From: Sphingomonas elodea ATCC 31461
GTDB taxonomy: Bacteria; Pseudomonadota; Alphaproteobacteria; Sphingomonadales; Sphingomonadaceae
Reading direction: 5' to 3'
DNA length: 64,000 bases
NCBI RefSeq assembly: GCF_000226955.1
Contig: NZ_AGFU01000034.1
Location: 62,001-126,000, forward strand
The first letter of the stretch is position 1. Each line of letters begins with the position of its first letter. Position numbers and translations under genes: made by a program. A model generated the notes under the pieces. The model was not told where the DNA came from. It did no database searches and saw only the letters and a list, made by a program, of their open reading frames with translations. Positions 43,546-52,068 of this stretch are shown here, one piece after another.

Positions 43546-46512
43546 ATGACCTCCACGTTCCGAACCTGCCTGCTCGCATCTACCATGCTGGTGGCCGGCA
43601 TCGCGACGCCTGCTTTCGCGCAGGACAGCGTACCGGCTTCCGACGCCCAGACCGACGCCAGCGAAATCGTGGTCACCGGCACGCGCATCGCGCGCCCCGA
43701 CCTCGAACTCGCCAGCCCGGTGACGGTGATCGGCGAAAAGGAACTCCAGTTCCGCCAGCCCGGTACCGCCGACGACATCCTGCGCACCCTGCCGGGCGTC
43801 CGCCCGAACATCGGCGCGGGCGTGAACAATGGCTCGGACGGTTCGTCGACCGTCGACCTTCGCGGCATCGGCCCGCAGCGCACCCTGGTGCTGCTCGACG
43901 GCCGCCGCCAGGTGCCCTACGGCCTCGACGGCCTGACCGACACCAACAACGTGCCGCTGGCCCTGCTGCAGCGCATCGAAGTGCTGACCGGCGGTGCTTC
44001 ATCGACCTACGGCGCGGACGCGGTGGCGGGCGTGGTCAACTTCATCACGCGGCGTGACTTCTCCGGCATCGACCTGTCGACGAGCTACCGCATCTCCGAG
44101 CGCGGCGACACGGCACGCTTCAAGGCAGACCTCGTCGTCGGCGGCAACTTCGCGGAAGGCCGCGGCAACGTGGTGTTCAGCGTCGGCTACACCAAGGCCG
44201 ATCCGCTGCTGCATCTCGACCGCAAGATCAGCGAAGTGCCGATCAGCTCGACCAACGGCCAGTTCCTCGGCGCAACGACCGCGCAGGTGACGGTTTTCGG
44301 CTCGCCGACCAACGCGGCCCTCGGCATCGGCGCCAGCACGCTGGGCGCGGTGGTGAACCCGTCCACGGGGCTGTTGCAGCCGGCAACCGCCGCGGACACC
44401 TACAACACCAATATCGGCACCTATTTCCAGACCCCGCTCGATCGCATCAACGCCTATTCGGCGGCGCGCTACGAGATCACCGAGGGCGTGGAATTCTACG
44501 GCACCGCGCAGTTCAACCGCAACCAGATCGCGACCCAGCTCGCCTCGTCGGGTACCTTCGGCAACACCTACCAGCTGGCGCTGAACAACCCCTATCTGCC
44601 CTCGGGCATCCGCGACCAGCTGTGCACCGCGCGCAGCATCTCGGCGGCGAACTGCGCAGCCGCGGCGGCGGTGCAGGGTGGCCCGGGCACGGCCGGCTAT
44701 ATCGAAGTGCCGGTGGTCGCCCAGCGCCGCTTCACCGAGTACGGCCCGCGCCTGAATGTCTTCGAATCGCAGATGTTCCAGATCCAGGGCGGCTTCCGCG
44801 GCGAGATCGTCGCCGGCCTGAAGTACGATATCTCGGCGCAGTATGGCGAGACCACCCAGAACCAGACCCGCGGCAACTGGGGCTCGTTCAGCAAGGTGCA
44901 GCAGGCCCTGCGCGCCTATCGCACCCCGACCGGCCAGATTCGCTGCGTCGATACCGCGAACAACTGCGTTCCGCTCAACCTGTTCGGTCCCAACGGCTCG
45001 ATTACGCAGGACCAGCTGGCGTTCATCGACCTCGACGCGATCATCAACCGCAAGGTGACGCAGACCGTCGTCACCGGCAGCGTCTCGGGCGACCTGTTCG
45101 CCTCGCCGCTGGCGACCAACAAGATCGCGTTCGCGGTCGGCGGCGAGTATCGCAAGCTCACCGCCGCCAGCCAGCCGGACGGCCCCTCGCAGATCCAGGG
45201 CGAAGTGCTCGGCACCGGCGCGCGCACGCCGCCGGACGTGGGCCGCTACAGCGTGAAGGAAATCTTCGGCGAACTCATCGCGCCGCTGATCGAGGACAAG
45301 CCCTTCATCCACAAGCTGACGGTCGAGGCGGGTATCCGCTATTCGGACTACACCACCACGGGTCCGAGCACGACCTGGAAGGCCGGCGGTAGCTGGGAGC
45401 CGACCGCGGGCATCAAGTTCCGCGGCAGCTACCAGGTGGCGGTGCGCTCGCCGAACATCCAGGAACTGTACCAGTCGCCGGTGCAGGGCCTCGGCAACCT
45501 GACCGTCGATCCCTGCCAGGGCGCGGTGTCGGGCGGTCTCGCGCAGCTCTGCATCGCGACCGGCGCGCCGGCCAACACGATCGGCTCGATCCCGGCACCG
45601 ACCTCGGGTCAGATCAACAACACCACCTCGGGCAATCGCGAACTCGACGTCGAGCGCGCGAAGACCTGGACGATCGGCGGCGCCTTCGCGCCGGCGGCGA
45701 TCAAGGGCTTCTCGCTCACCGTGGACTATTTCAACATCCGCGTCCGCGATGCGATCACCCAGCCGGCCCAGGCAGACATTCTGAACGGCTGCTACTCGTC
45801 CACGCTCAACCCGAACTTCGCCAACAACGCGTTCTGCGCGCTGATCGGTCGTAACCCGCTCACCGGCAGCCTCAACGGCGCGGGCGAGACCCCGGGCGTG
45901 ATCCTCAGCTACTCGAACCTCGGCGTCATCGAGACGGCAGGTGTCGAAGTGGGCCTGAACCAGGCGATCCGCCTGGACGATATCGGCGTGAAGGATTCGG
46001 GCACGGTCACGATCGGGTTCAACGGCACCCGCCTGAGCTACTACCACTTCCAGGCGACGCCGAACGCGATCAATCGCGACTGCACGTCCTACTACAGCGC
46101 CGGCGGCTGCACCAATCCGCGCGCGCGCTACCGCATGAACGGCCGACTGACCTATGGTCGCGAGCTGTTCGACATCTCGCTGCTGTGGACCCACATCAGC
46201 CGGGTGAGCCTGGAGCCGTTCCTTGCGACGCGTCTCCCGGGCAATGTGGCGCAGCCGGGCGGCCCGAACCCCTCGACCATCCTCGAGGCGTTCCGTACCA
46301 TCCCCGCGTTCAACTATTTCGATCTCGCCGCGCGGGTGAGCCCGACCAAGAACCTCGACTTCAACCTGACCGTGAACAACCTGTTCGACAAGAAGCCGCC
46401 GCTGGTCGGCGCGGGTGTCGGCGGCACGGCGTTCAACAGCGGCAACACCTTCCCGACGATCTACGATCCGATCGGGCGGGCGTACACGATCAGCGCGCGT
46501 CTGCGGTTCTGA
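43546..46512 (+). CDS. TonB-dependent outer-membrane receptor (large, substrate unknown)
   Basis: A 988-residue receptor. The signal peptide MTSTFRTCLLASTMLVAGIA (cleavage after AFA) is followed by TonB box region EIVVTGTRIARPD, a plug (LRTLPGVRPNIGAGVNNGSD, VDLRGIGPQRTLVLLDGRRQ, VEVL-like IEVLTGGASSTYGADAVAGV) and a long barrel ending in the terminal Phe (YTISARLRF). It belongs to the LLDGRR/GASSTYGADAVAG type abundant in sphingomonads and Caulobacter. The ATG at 43546 has AAAAGGGG upstream. It is divergent from the aldehyde oxidoreductase and ends at a strong terminator. The substrate cannot be told. Confidence 0.9.
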   Translation: MTSTFRTCLLASTMLVAGIATPAFAQDSVPASDAQTDASEIVVTGTRIARPDLELASPVTVIGEKELQFRQPGTADDILRTLPGVRPNIGAGVNNGSDGSSTVDLRGIGPQRTLVLLDGRRQVPYGLDGLTDTNNVPLALLQRIEVLTGGASSTYGADAVAGVVNFITRRDFSGIDLSTSYRISERGDTARFKADLVVGGNFAEGRGNVVFSVGYTKADPLLHLDRKISEVPISSTNGQFLGATTAQVTVFGSPTNAALGIGASTLGAVVNPSTGLLQPATAADTYNTNIGTYFQTPLDRINAYSAARYEITEGVEFYGTAQFNRNQIATQLASSGTFGNTYQLALNNPYLPSGIRDQLCTARSISAANCAAAAAVQGGPGTAGYIEVPVVAQRRFTEYGPRLNVFESQMFQIQGGFRGEIVAGLKYDISAQYGETTQNQTRGNWGSFSKVQQALRAYRTPTGQIRCVDTANNCVPLNLFGPNGSITQDQLAFIDLDAIINRKVTQTVVTGSVSGDLFASPLATNKIAFAVGGEYRKLTAASQPDGPSQIQGEVLGTGARTPPDVGRYSVKEIFGELIAPLIEDKPFIHKLTVEAGIRYSDYTTTGPSTTWKAGGSWEPTAGIKFRGSYQVAVRSPNIQELYQSPVQGLGNLTVDPCQGAVSGGLAQLCIATGAPANTIGSIPAPTSGQINNTTSGNRELDVERAKTWTIGGAFAPAAIKGFSLTVDYFNIRVRDAITQPAQADILNGCYSSTLNPNFANNAFCALIGRNPLTGSLNGAGETPGVILSYSNLGVIETAGVEVGLNQAIRLDDIGVKDSGTVTIGFNGTRLSYYHFQATPNAINRDCTSYYSAGGCTNPRARYRMNGRLTYGRELFDISLLWTHISRVSLEPFLATRLPGNVAQPGGPNPSTILEAFRTIPAFNYFDLAARVSPTKNLDFNLTVNNLFDKKPPLVGAGVGGTAFNSGNTFPTIYDPIGRAYTISARLRF

Positions 46513-46548
46513 TCCCAAGCAAGAACAGAAATGTCTCCCAATACCTGG

Positions 46549-46579
46549 AGCGGCGGACCGAACGGTCCGCCGCTTTTTT
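46549..46579 (+). terminator. Rho-independent terminator of the TonB receptor
   Basis: An 11-bp perfect stem, AGCGGCGGACC/GGTCCGCCGCT, with loop GAAC and a run of Ts, 36 bp after the receptor stop. The minus-strand neighbour ends at 46610. Confidence 0.93.
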
Positions 46580-46609
46580 ATCAGGCCCAGGAGATCAAAA
46601 GCGTGGCGG

Positions 46610-46864
46610 TCAGTCCGGCTGGTCGGAGATGTCCATGAAGTTGCGGGCGGCCTCGCGATCGGCCTCGTCGTCGAAGGTCGCGTCCAGATCGGGCGCATTG
46701 CCGAGCATGAACAGCAGCGCCCACAGGGCAAAGCGGCGGCCGCGATCGGTTTCCAGGCCGAGATCGACCTTCATCCGCTCGATGCCGGCGGCGAGGGCGG
46801 GTGGGGTGAGGGCGCCCAGATCGGCGGTGCCGAAATAGCGGACTAGCTGGTCGTCGAGTTGCAT
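46610..46864 (-). CDS. Small hypothetical protein divergent from hemN
   Basis: An 84-residue protein reading MQLDDQLVRYFGTADLGALT, then a helical middle (IERMKVDLGLETDRGRRFAL) and an acidic C-terminus. No signal peptide or catalytic motif. The ATG at 46864 fits between hemN and the receptor terminator; a longer frame would overlap hemN on the other strand. I do not recognise it beyond a likely conserved sphingomonad protein. Confidence 0.7.
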   Translation of the reverse strand: MQLDDQLVRYFGTADLGALTPPALAAGIERMKVDLGLETDRGRRFALWALLFMLGNAPDLDATFDDEADREAARNFMDISDQPD

Positions 46865-46954
46865 GCAGCAGGGCCTAGGCGCCTGCACCGGCAGCGGCAA
46901 GGATACGGGACATTCCCAGGCGACGAACGAGGCCGCTCCCGCCATGCGGGGCGC

Positions 46955-48277
46955 ATGTGGACCTATCATCCCGAGCTGCTCGCCACTCCGGTGCCGCGCT
47001 ACACCAGCTATCCCACCGCCGCCGAGTTTGGCGAGGATGCCGGGCCCGCCGAAATGAGCGCGGCGATCGATCGGGTGCATGGGGAGGCCGAGCTGTCGCT
47101 CTATCTCCACATCCCCTTCTGCCGCGAGATCTGCTGGTATTGCGGGTGCAACACCGGCGCGGCCAATCGCAGCGCGCGGCTCGACGCCTATCTGGCGCGG
47201 CTATCGGAAGAGATCGAGCTGGTCGCCCGGCGGCTCGGCGGGCGGGGGCGGGTGGGCCGCATCGCGTTCGGCGGCGGCAGCCCCAATGCGATCGCGCCCG
47301 CGGCGTTCCTCCGGCTGGTCGCGCAGGCGAAAGCGGCCTTCGGCGCGGTCGATCCGGTCCTGTCGGTCGAGATCGACCCGCGCGGGTTCGATTCTGCATG
47401 GGCGGCAGCGCTGGGCGAAGCGGCGGTGTCGCGGGTGAGCCTGGGCGTTCAGAGCTTCGACACCGCCCTCCAGGCCGCGATCGGCCGCGTCCAGCCGCAT
47501 GAGGACATCGCCGCTGCGGTGGCGCTGCTGCGTCGCGCGGGGGTCGGATCGATCAACTTCGACCTGATGTACGGCCTGCCGGGCCAGACCGACCGGATGC
47601 TTCTTGCCTCGATCGACGAGAGCATCGCGGTGGGCGCGGATCGGCTGGCGGTGTTCGGCTATGCCCATGTCCCCCACCTCATCCCGCGCCAGCGCCGGAT
47701 CGATGCGACCGCATTGCCGGATGCCGAAGCCCGCTTCGCTCAGGCCGCCCTCGCCCACGATCGGCTGACTGCGGCCGGCTATGCCGCGGTCGGGTTCGAT
47801 CATTTCGCGCTGCCGGGTGATGCCATCGCCATCGCCGCGCGCGAAGGGCGGCTGCGGCGCAACTTCCAGGGCTTTACCGAGGACGAGGCAGAGGTGCTGA
47901 TCGGGCTGGGCGCCAGCGCGATCAGCCAGTTTCCGGACCTGCTGGTGCAGAACGAGAAGAATGCCGGGCGCTGGCACATGGCGGTCTCGTCGGGGCGGCT
48001 GGCAGCGGCGCGCGGGGTACGGCGCTCGACCGAGGACCAGTGGCGCGCGGCCGCGATCGAGGAACTGCTCTGCCAGGGCCGCGCCGATCTGGCGGGCATC
48101 CCGGGGCGCGGCGCGATCGCGCTGCAGCTCGCCCGGTTCGCGGCGCTGAAGCTGGTGCGCTGGGAGGGCAGCGTGCTGCTGCTGGCGCCGGCGGCGCTGC
48201 CCTATGCCCGCGTCATCGCCAGCGCGCTCGATCGCTATCGTGGCACGGCCGCCACGCGTTTCAGCAGCGCGGTGTAG
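46955..48277 (+). CDS. hemN: Oxygen-independent coproporphyrinogen III oxidase
   Basis: A 440-residue radical SAM enzyme. It has the HemN N-terminus VPRYTSYPTAAEFGE, the cluster motif HIPFCREICWYCGCN (Cys 56, 60, 63), the glycine-rich FGGGSPNAI and SLGVQSFDTALQAAIGR. The PRYTSYPTA start and the extra Cys after the motif (CGC) separate HemN from HemW. It decarboxylates coproporphyrinogen III without oxygen for haem synthesis, useful together with the high-affinity bd oxidase. The ATG at 46955 was chosen because family similarity begins there. No clear FNR-type site was found upstream. Confidence 0.93.
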   Translation: MWTYHPELLATPVPRYTSYPTAAEFGEDAGPAEMSAAIDRVHGEAELSLYLHIPFCREICWYCGCNTGAANRSARLDAYLARLSEEIELVARRLGGRGRVGRIAFGGGSPNAIAPAAFLRLVAQAKAAFGAVDPVLSVEIDPRGFDSAWAAALGEAAVSRVSLGVQSFDTALQAAIGRVQPHEDIAAAVALLRRAGVGSINFDLMYGLPGQTDRMLLASIDESIAVGADRLAVFGYAHVPHLIPRQRRIDATALPDAEARFAQAALAHDRLTAAGYAAVGFDHFALPGDAIAIAAREGRLRRNFQGFTEDEAEVLIGLGASAISQFPDLLVQNEKNAGRWHMAVSSGRLAAARGVRRSTEDQWRAAAIEELLCQGRADLAGIPGRGAIALQLARFAALKLVRWEGSVLLLAPAALPYARVIASALDRYRGTAATRFSSAV

Positions 48278-48400
48278 CGGAACCAGAAAGCTCGGGAATC
48301 TACGGCGGGGCCCCAGTATAGCCTAGGTTAACGCGCCCTTCTATAAGGCAAGGGTCCGAACCGCGCCGGACAGGTTTCCGCGCGTCCCGAAAGAGCACCC

Positions 48401-51400
48401 ATGTCGCGTCCCGTATTCTTCGATCCCACCGGCAGCCGCAAGCGCTGGACGATGCGCACGGTGCTGGCCCTGGTGCTGGGCGTGGTGCTGGCGGCGGTCG
48501 TGTTCGCGGCGACCATCGTCAACGTGCCGCCGGCGCAGGACCTGCCGGTACGCTGGGAGAATGCGAAGCCTGCGGCGCTCCGCTCGCTCAGCGCGCGCGG
48601 CGAGCCGCGCCACCGGCGCTGGCTGCCCGGAGGCTCGGCCAAGCGTGCGGGGGTGCCGCTGACGGTCGGCTTCTACGTGCCCTGGGACCAGGCGAGCGCG
48701 GACTCGCTCCGCCGCAACATCGGAGACCTCGACTGGGTGGTGCCGGCGTTCGTCACGGTGAGCGGCCTGGGTCATGCGATGCAGGTGGTCGACGATCCGC
48801 GCTTCGCCAACATCCTCGCCGGCGCGCGCCGGCCGCCGCGGGTGCTGCCGATGGTGCAGAACCTTTCCGACGAGTCGTGGGATTCGGTCGGCGCCGCCCG
48901 GCTCATCGCCAGCCCCGCTGCCCGGGCCAAGCTTGCCCGTGATCTGGCGGCGATGGTCAAGACGCGCAACCTGACCGGCCTGGTGATGGATTTCGAGAGC
49001 CTGCCGCCGGAATCGCTTCCCGGCTACATCCAGCTGCTCGACCAGATCAACAAGGCGATGCCCAAGGACAAGCTGCTGGCGGTCACCGTGCCCGCCGGCG
49101 ACAGCAGCTGGGATTTCAAGAGGTTCGCCGCGGTCACGGACCGCGTCATGCTGATGAACTATGACGAGCATTGGCAGGGCGGCAAGGCGGGGCCCATCGC
49201 CTCCCAGCCCTGGTTCGTCGACGAGCTGCGCCGCGCGGTGGCGCAGGTCGGCACCGAGAAGCTGATCGTCGCGCTCGCCAGCTATGCCTATGACTATCAC
49301 GGCGACGGCACGGATGCGCTGAGCATCGAGGAGGCCTGGTCCGCCGCGCGCGACAGCGAGGCGAAGGTCACCTTCGACAAGACCAGCGGCAACAGCGCCT
49401 TCGCCTATGACGAGGACGGCAAGCATCACGAGATCTGGATGGTCGATGCCGCGGCGACCTGGAACCAGCTCCAGGCGGTCCGCGCTGCCGGTGTCGGCAG
49501 CGTGGCGCTGTGGCGGCTCGGCACCGAGGATGCGGGCGTGTGGACCGCGCTCCTCGCCTATCGCCATGGCGGCCGCCCGGACCTCAGTCGCGTCGTTCCC
49601 GCCACCAATGTCGACGTGGAGGGGCCGGGGGAAATCCTGCGCGTCACCTCGACGCCGACGGTGGGGCAGCGCGCCATTCGGTTCGACGCCGCCAACATGA
49701 TCCGCGACGTGCAGTATCCGGTGCTGCCGACGCCGTATGTGGTGATGCGCACGGGGGCCTCGAAGAACGAGATCGCGCTGACCTTCGACGACGGTCCCGA
49801 CCCGACCTATACCCCGCGCATCCTCGACATTCTGAAGGCGGAGCATGTGCCCGCGGCCTTCTTCATCGTCGGCGAGAACGGGCTGCAGCACCCGCTGCTG
49901 CTCCGCCGGCTGGTGGCCGAGGGGCACGAGCTGGGCAACCACACCTATACCCACCCGAACCTGGCCACCACCTCGGCAGCGAGCACCGCGCTGGAGCTGA
50001 ACGCCACCCAGCGGCTGGTGCAGGCCTATACCGGGCGCGGCATGCGGCTGTTCCGCGCGCCCTATTTCGGCGACGCCGAGCCGACCACGCCCGACGAACT
50101 CGATCCCGCCGTGGTCGCGCAGAAGCAGGGCTATACGGTTGTCGGCCTCCATGTCGATCCGGACGACTGGAAGCGGCCGGGCGTGGATGCGATCGTCCAG
50201 GGCGTGCTCGACGACGTCGCGACGGCTGCGCCGGACAAGTCGACCAACATCGTTCTCCTCCATGACGGGGGCGGTAACCGCGAGCAGACCGTGGAAGCGC
50301 TGCCCCGCATCATCCACGAACTCCGCGCGCGGGGCTATGTTTTCGTTCCCGTGTCCAAGCTCGCAGGCCTTTCCTACGATGCGGTGATGCCCCCCATCCG
50401 CGGCAGCGATCTGCTGGCGGTTCGGGCGGACGTGGCGATCTTCGTGGCGCTTGCGGGCATCGCCTCGGGGCTGCGCTGGATGTTCTTCGTCGCGATCACG
50501 CTCGGCATCGCGCGCGCGCTCATCTTGGCCGGCCTGGCGCTCCGCCAGCGCCGCCGCGAACGCGGCGCGCCGCCGGTCTACGCGCCCAGCGTCTCGGTGA
50601 TCATCCCGGCCTATAACGAAGAGCGGGTGATCGAGGCGTCGGTGCGCCGGGTGCTCGCCAGCGATTATCCTGCGATCGAGCTGATCGTGGCGGACGACGG
50701 ATCGAAGGACCGCACCAGCGAGATCGTCGCGGCGGCGTTCGGCGACGATCCGCGGGTCACGCTGCTGACGCTGGTCAATGGCGGCAAGGCTGCGGCGCTC
50801 AATCGCGCGCTGAAGGAGGCGAGGGGCGAGGTGATCATCGCGCTCGACGCCGACACGCAGTTCGAGGCGGAGACGATCGGTCGGCTCGCGCGCTGGTTCG
50901 CCGATCCGCAGATCGGCGCCGTCGCCGGGAGCGCACAGGTGGGCAACCGCGTCAACCTCGTCACCCGCTGGCAAGCGGTGGAATACATCACTGCCCAGAA
51001 TCTGGAGCGGCGGGCGCTCGCCGGGTTCAACGCTATCACCGTGGTGCCCGGCGCGGTCGGTGCATGGCGGCGCGCGGCCCTCGATGCGGTGGGGGGCTAT
51101 CCCGAGGACACGCTGGCGGAGGACCAGGATCTTACCATCGCGATCCAGCGATCGGGCTGGCGCGTGACCTATGATCCCGATGCCGTGGCGTGGACCGAGG
51201 CGCCGGAAAGCTTCCGCGCACTCGCCAAGCAGCGCTATCGCTGGGCGTTCGGCACGCTGCAATGCCTGTGGAAGCACCGCGGGCTATACCGCGACAAACA
51301 GGCGAAGGGCCTCGCCTGGATCGGCTTGCCGCAAGCCTGGATCTTCCAGATCATCTTCGCCGCGATCTCGCCGCTGATCGACTTGGCACTGATCTCCGCG

Positions 51401-51715
51401 ATCGTCGCCACCGCGGTGCGCATCGCCCAGCATGGCTGGGAGCAGACCCGCGGCGATGTGGGCGCCATGGCGATCTATTGGGTGGCTTTCACCTCGATCG
51501 ATGTGGGCTGCGGCTGGGTCGCCTATCGTTTGAACAGTCGCCGTATCCGCTATCCGGCGCTGCTGCTGGTCGCCCAGCGCTTCGTCTATCGCCAGCTGAT
51601 GTACTGGGTGGTGCTGCGCGCGATCAGCTCGGCGCTCGGCGGCTGGTTCGTCGGCTGGGGCAAGCTGGAACGTACCGGCCGCGTCGGCGGCGGCGAGGCT
51701 GCGGCGGCGGAGTAA
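48401..51715 (+). CDS. Three-domain membrane protein: GH18-like, polysaccharide deacetylase and GT2 glycosyltransferase
   Basis: An 1104-residue fusion. After an N-terminal membrane helix (about 19-42) comes a GH18-like domain (about 85-390) with VMDFESLPPES, whose Glu 199 matches the catalytic acid. A NodB-type deacetylase follows (about 445-655) with TFDDGPDPTY (Asp 463/464) and NHTYTHP (His 514/518). Two hydrophobic helices (about 672-715) lead to a GT2 domain (about 730-960) with ADDGS, LDAD (816-818), EDQD (907-910) and QRYRW (944-948), then C-terminal helices. GT2 similarity is to processive synthases of the PgaC/NodC kind. It could make, deacetylate and trim an exported amino-sugar polymer. 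It stands alone, 123 bp after hemN. Confidence 0.9.
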   Translation: MSRPVFFDPTGSRKRWTMRTVLALVLGVVLAAVVFAATIVNVPPAQDLPVRWENAKPAALRSLSARGEPRHRRWLPGGSAKRAGVPLTVGFYVPWDQASADSLRRNIGDLDWVVPAFVTVSGLGHAMQVVDDPRFANILAGARRPPRVLPMVQNLSDESWDSVGAARLIASPAARAKLARDLAAMVKTRNLTGLVMDFESLPPESLPGYIQLLDQINKAMPKDKLLAVTVPAGDSSWDFKRFAAVTDRVMLMNYDEHWQGGKAGPIASQPWFVDELRRAVAQVGTEKLIVALASYAYDYHGDGTDALSIEEAWSAARDSEAKVTFDKTSGNSAFAYDEDGKHHEIWMVDAAATWNQLQAVRAAGVGSVALWRLGTEDAGVWTALLAYRHGGRPDLSRVVPATNVDVEGPGEILRVTSTPTVGQRAIRFDAANMIRDVQYPVLPTPYVVMRTGASKNEIALTFDDGPDPTYTPRILDILKAEHVPAAFFIVGENGLQHPLLLRRLVAEGHELGNHTYTHPNLATTSAASTALELNATQRLVQAYTGRGMRLFRAPYFGDAEPTTPDELDPAVVAQKQGYTVVGLHVDPDDWKRPGVDAIVQGVLDDVATAAPDKSTNIVLLHDGGGNREQTVEALPRIIHELRARGYVFVPVSKLAGLSYDAVMPPIRGSDLLAVRADVAIFVALAGIASGLRWMFFVAITLGIARALILAGLALRQRRRERGAPPVYAPSVSVIIPAYNEERVIEASVRRVLASDYPAIELIVADDGSKDRTSEIVAAAFGDDPRVTLLTLVNGGKAAALNRALKEARGEVIIALDADTQFEAETIGRLARWFADPQIGAVAGSAQVGNRVNLVTRWQAVEYITAQNLERRALAGFNAITVVPGAVGAWRRAALDAVGGYPEDTLAEDQDLTIAIQRSGWRVTYDPDAVAWTEAPESFRALAKQRYRWAFGTLQCLWKHRGLYRDKQAKGLAWIGLPQAWIFQIIFAAISPLIDLALISAIVATAVRIAQHGWEQTRGDVGAMAIYWVAFTSIDVGCGWVAYRLNSRRIRYPALLLVAQRFVYRQLMYWVVLRAISSALGGWFVGWGKLERTGRVGGGEAAAAE

Positions 51716-52068
51716 TCCCCGCCGTCGTCCGACCAGCCGACGCGCATGACCCGTGCAGGCAACGGCGCCGGGCATTCTCCTCGTGCTTCCGCTCGCGACA
51801 CGCCTCGAGTCGGGGTAGAAATCCTGTGACAAATTTGCACGGGTACCAAGTTTTCGGTTCCGATCGCGGTGCAATCTGACGCATTAACCAGCAATATAGA
51901 GTCCGACCTCGCCGGCAAGTTCGTCGGTTTTTCGCGGATTTGTCGCGCGCGTGAAGCGAAAATGAAGTCGTAGCGTCATGAATGCTGCGGCGGATGTAAC
52001 AATCCTGCCAAATCGCGTCCCTAGGGCGCCCCCGAACCAAACAGACCTTCCTCGGGGAAAACCGCTCC
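51716..52068. other. Intergenic region of 353 bp upstream of a TonB receptor
   Basis: Should hold the promoter and leader of the receptor gene. The stretch 51825-51910 is AT-richer and includes GGGTACC. I saw no gene, RNA or strong hairpin. Confidence 0.5.

Noticed and set aside
43999-46731. A 910-codon frame opposite the large TonB receptor
   Set aside because: A shadow; Arg/Val/Ala/Asp-rich translation without domains.
46865-46954. An FNR/FixK site upstream of hemN
   Set aside because: No TTGAT-N4-ATCAA-like palindrome is present in the upstream region.
48341-51277. A 978-codon frame opposite the GH18/NodB/GT2 gene
   Set aside because: A shadow of a gene with intact catalytic motifs on the plus strand; low-complexity Arg/His/Asp-rich product.
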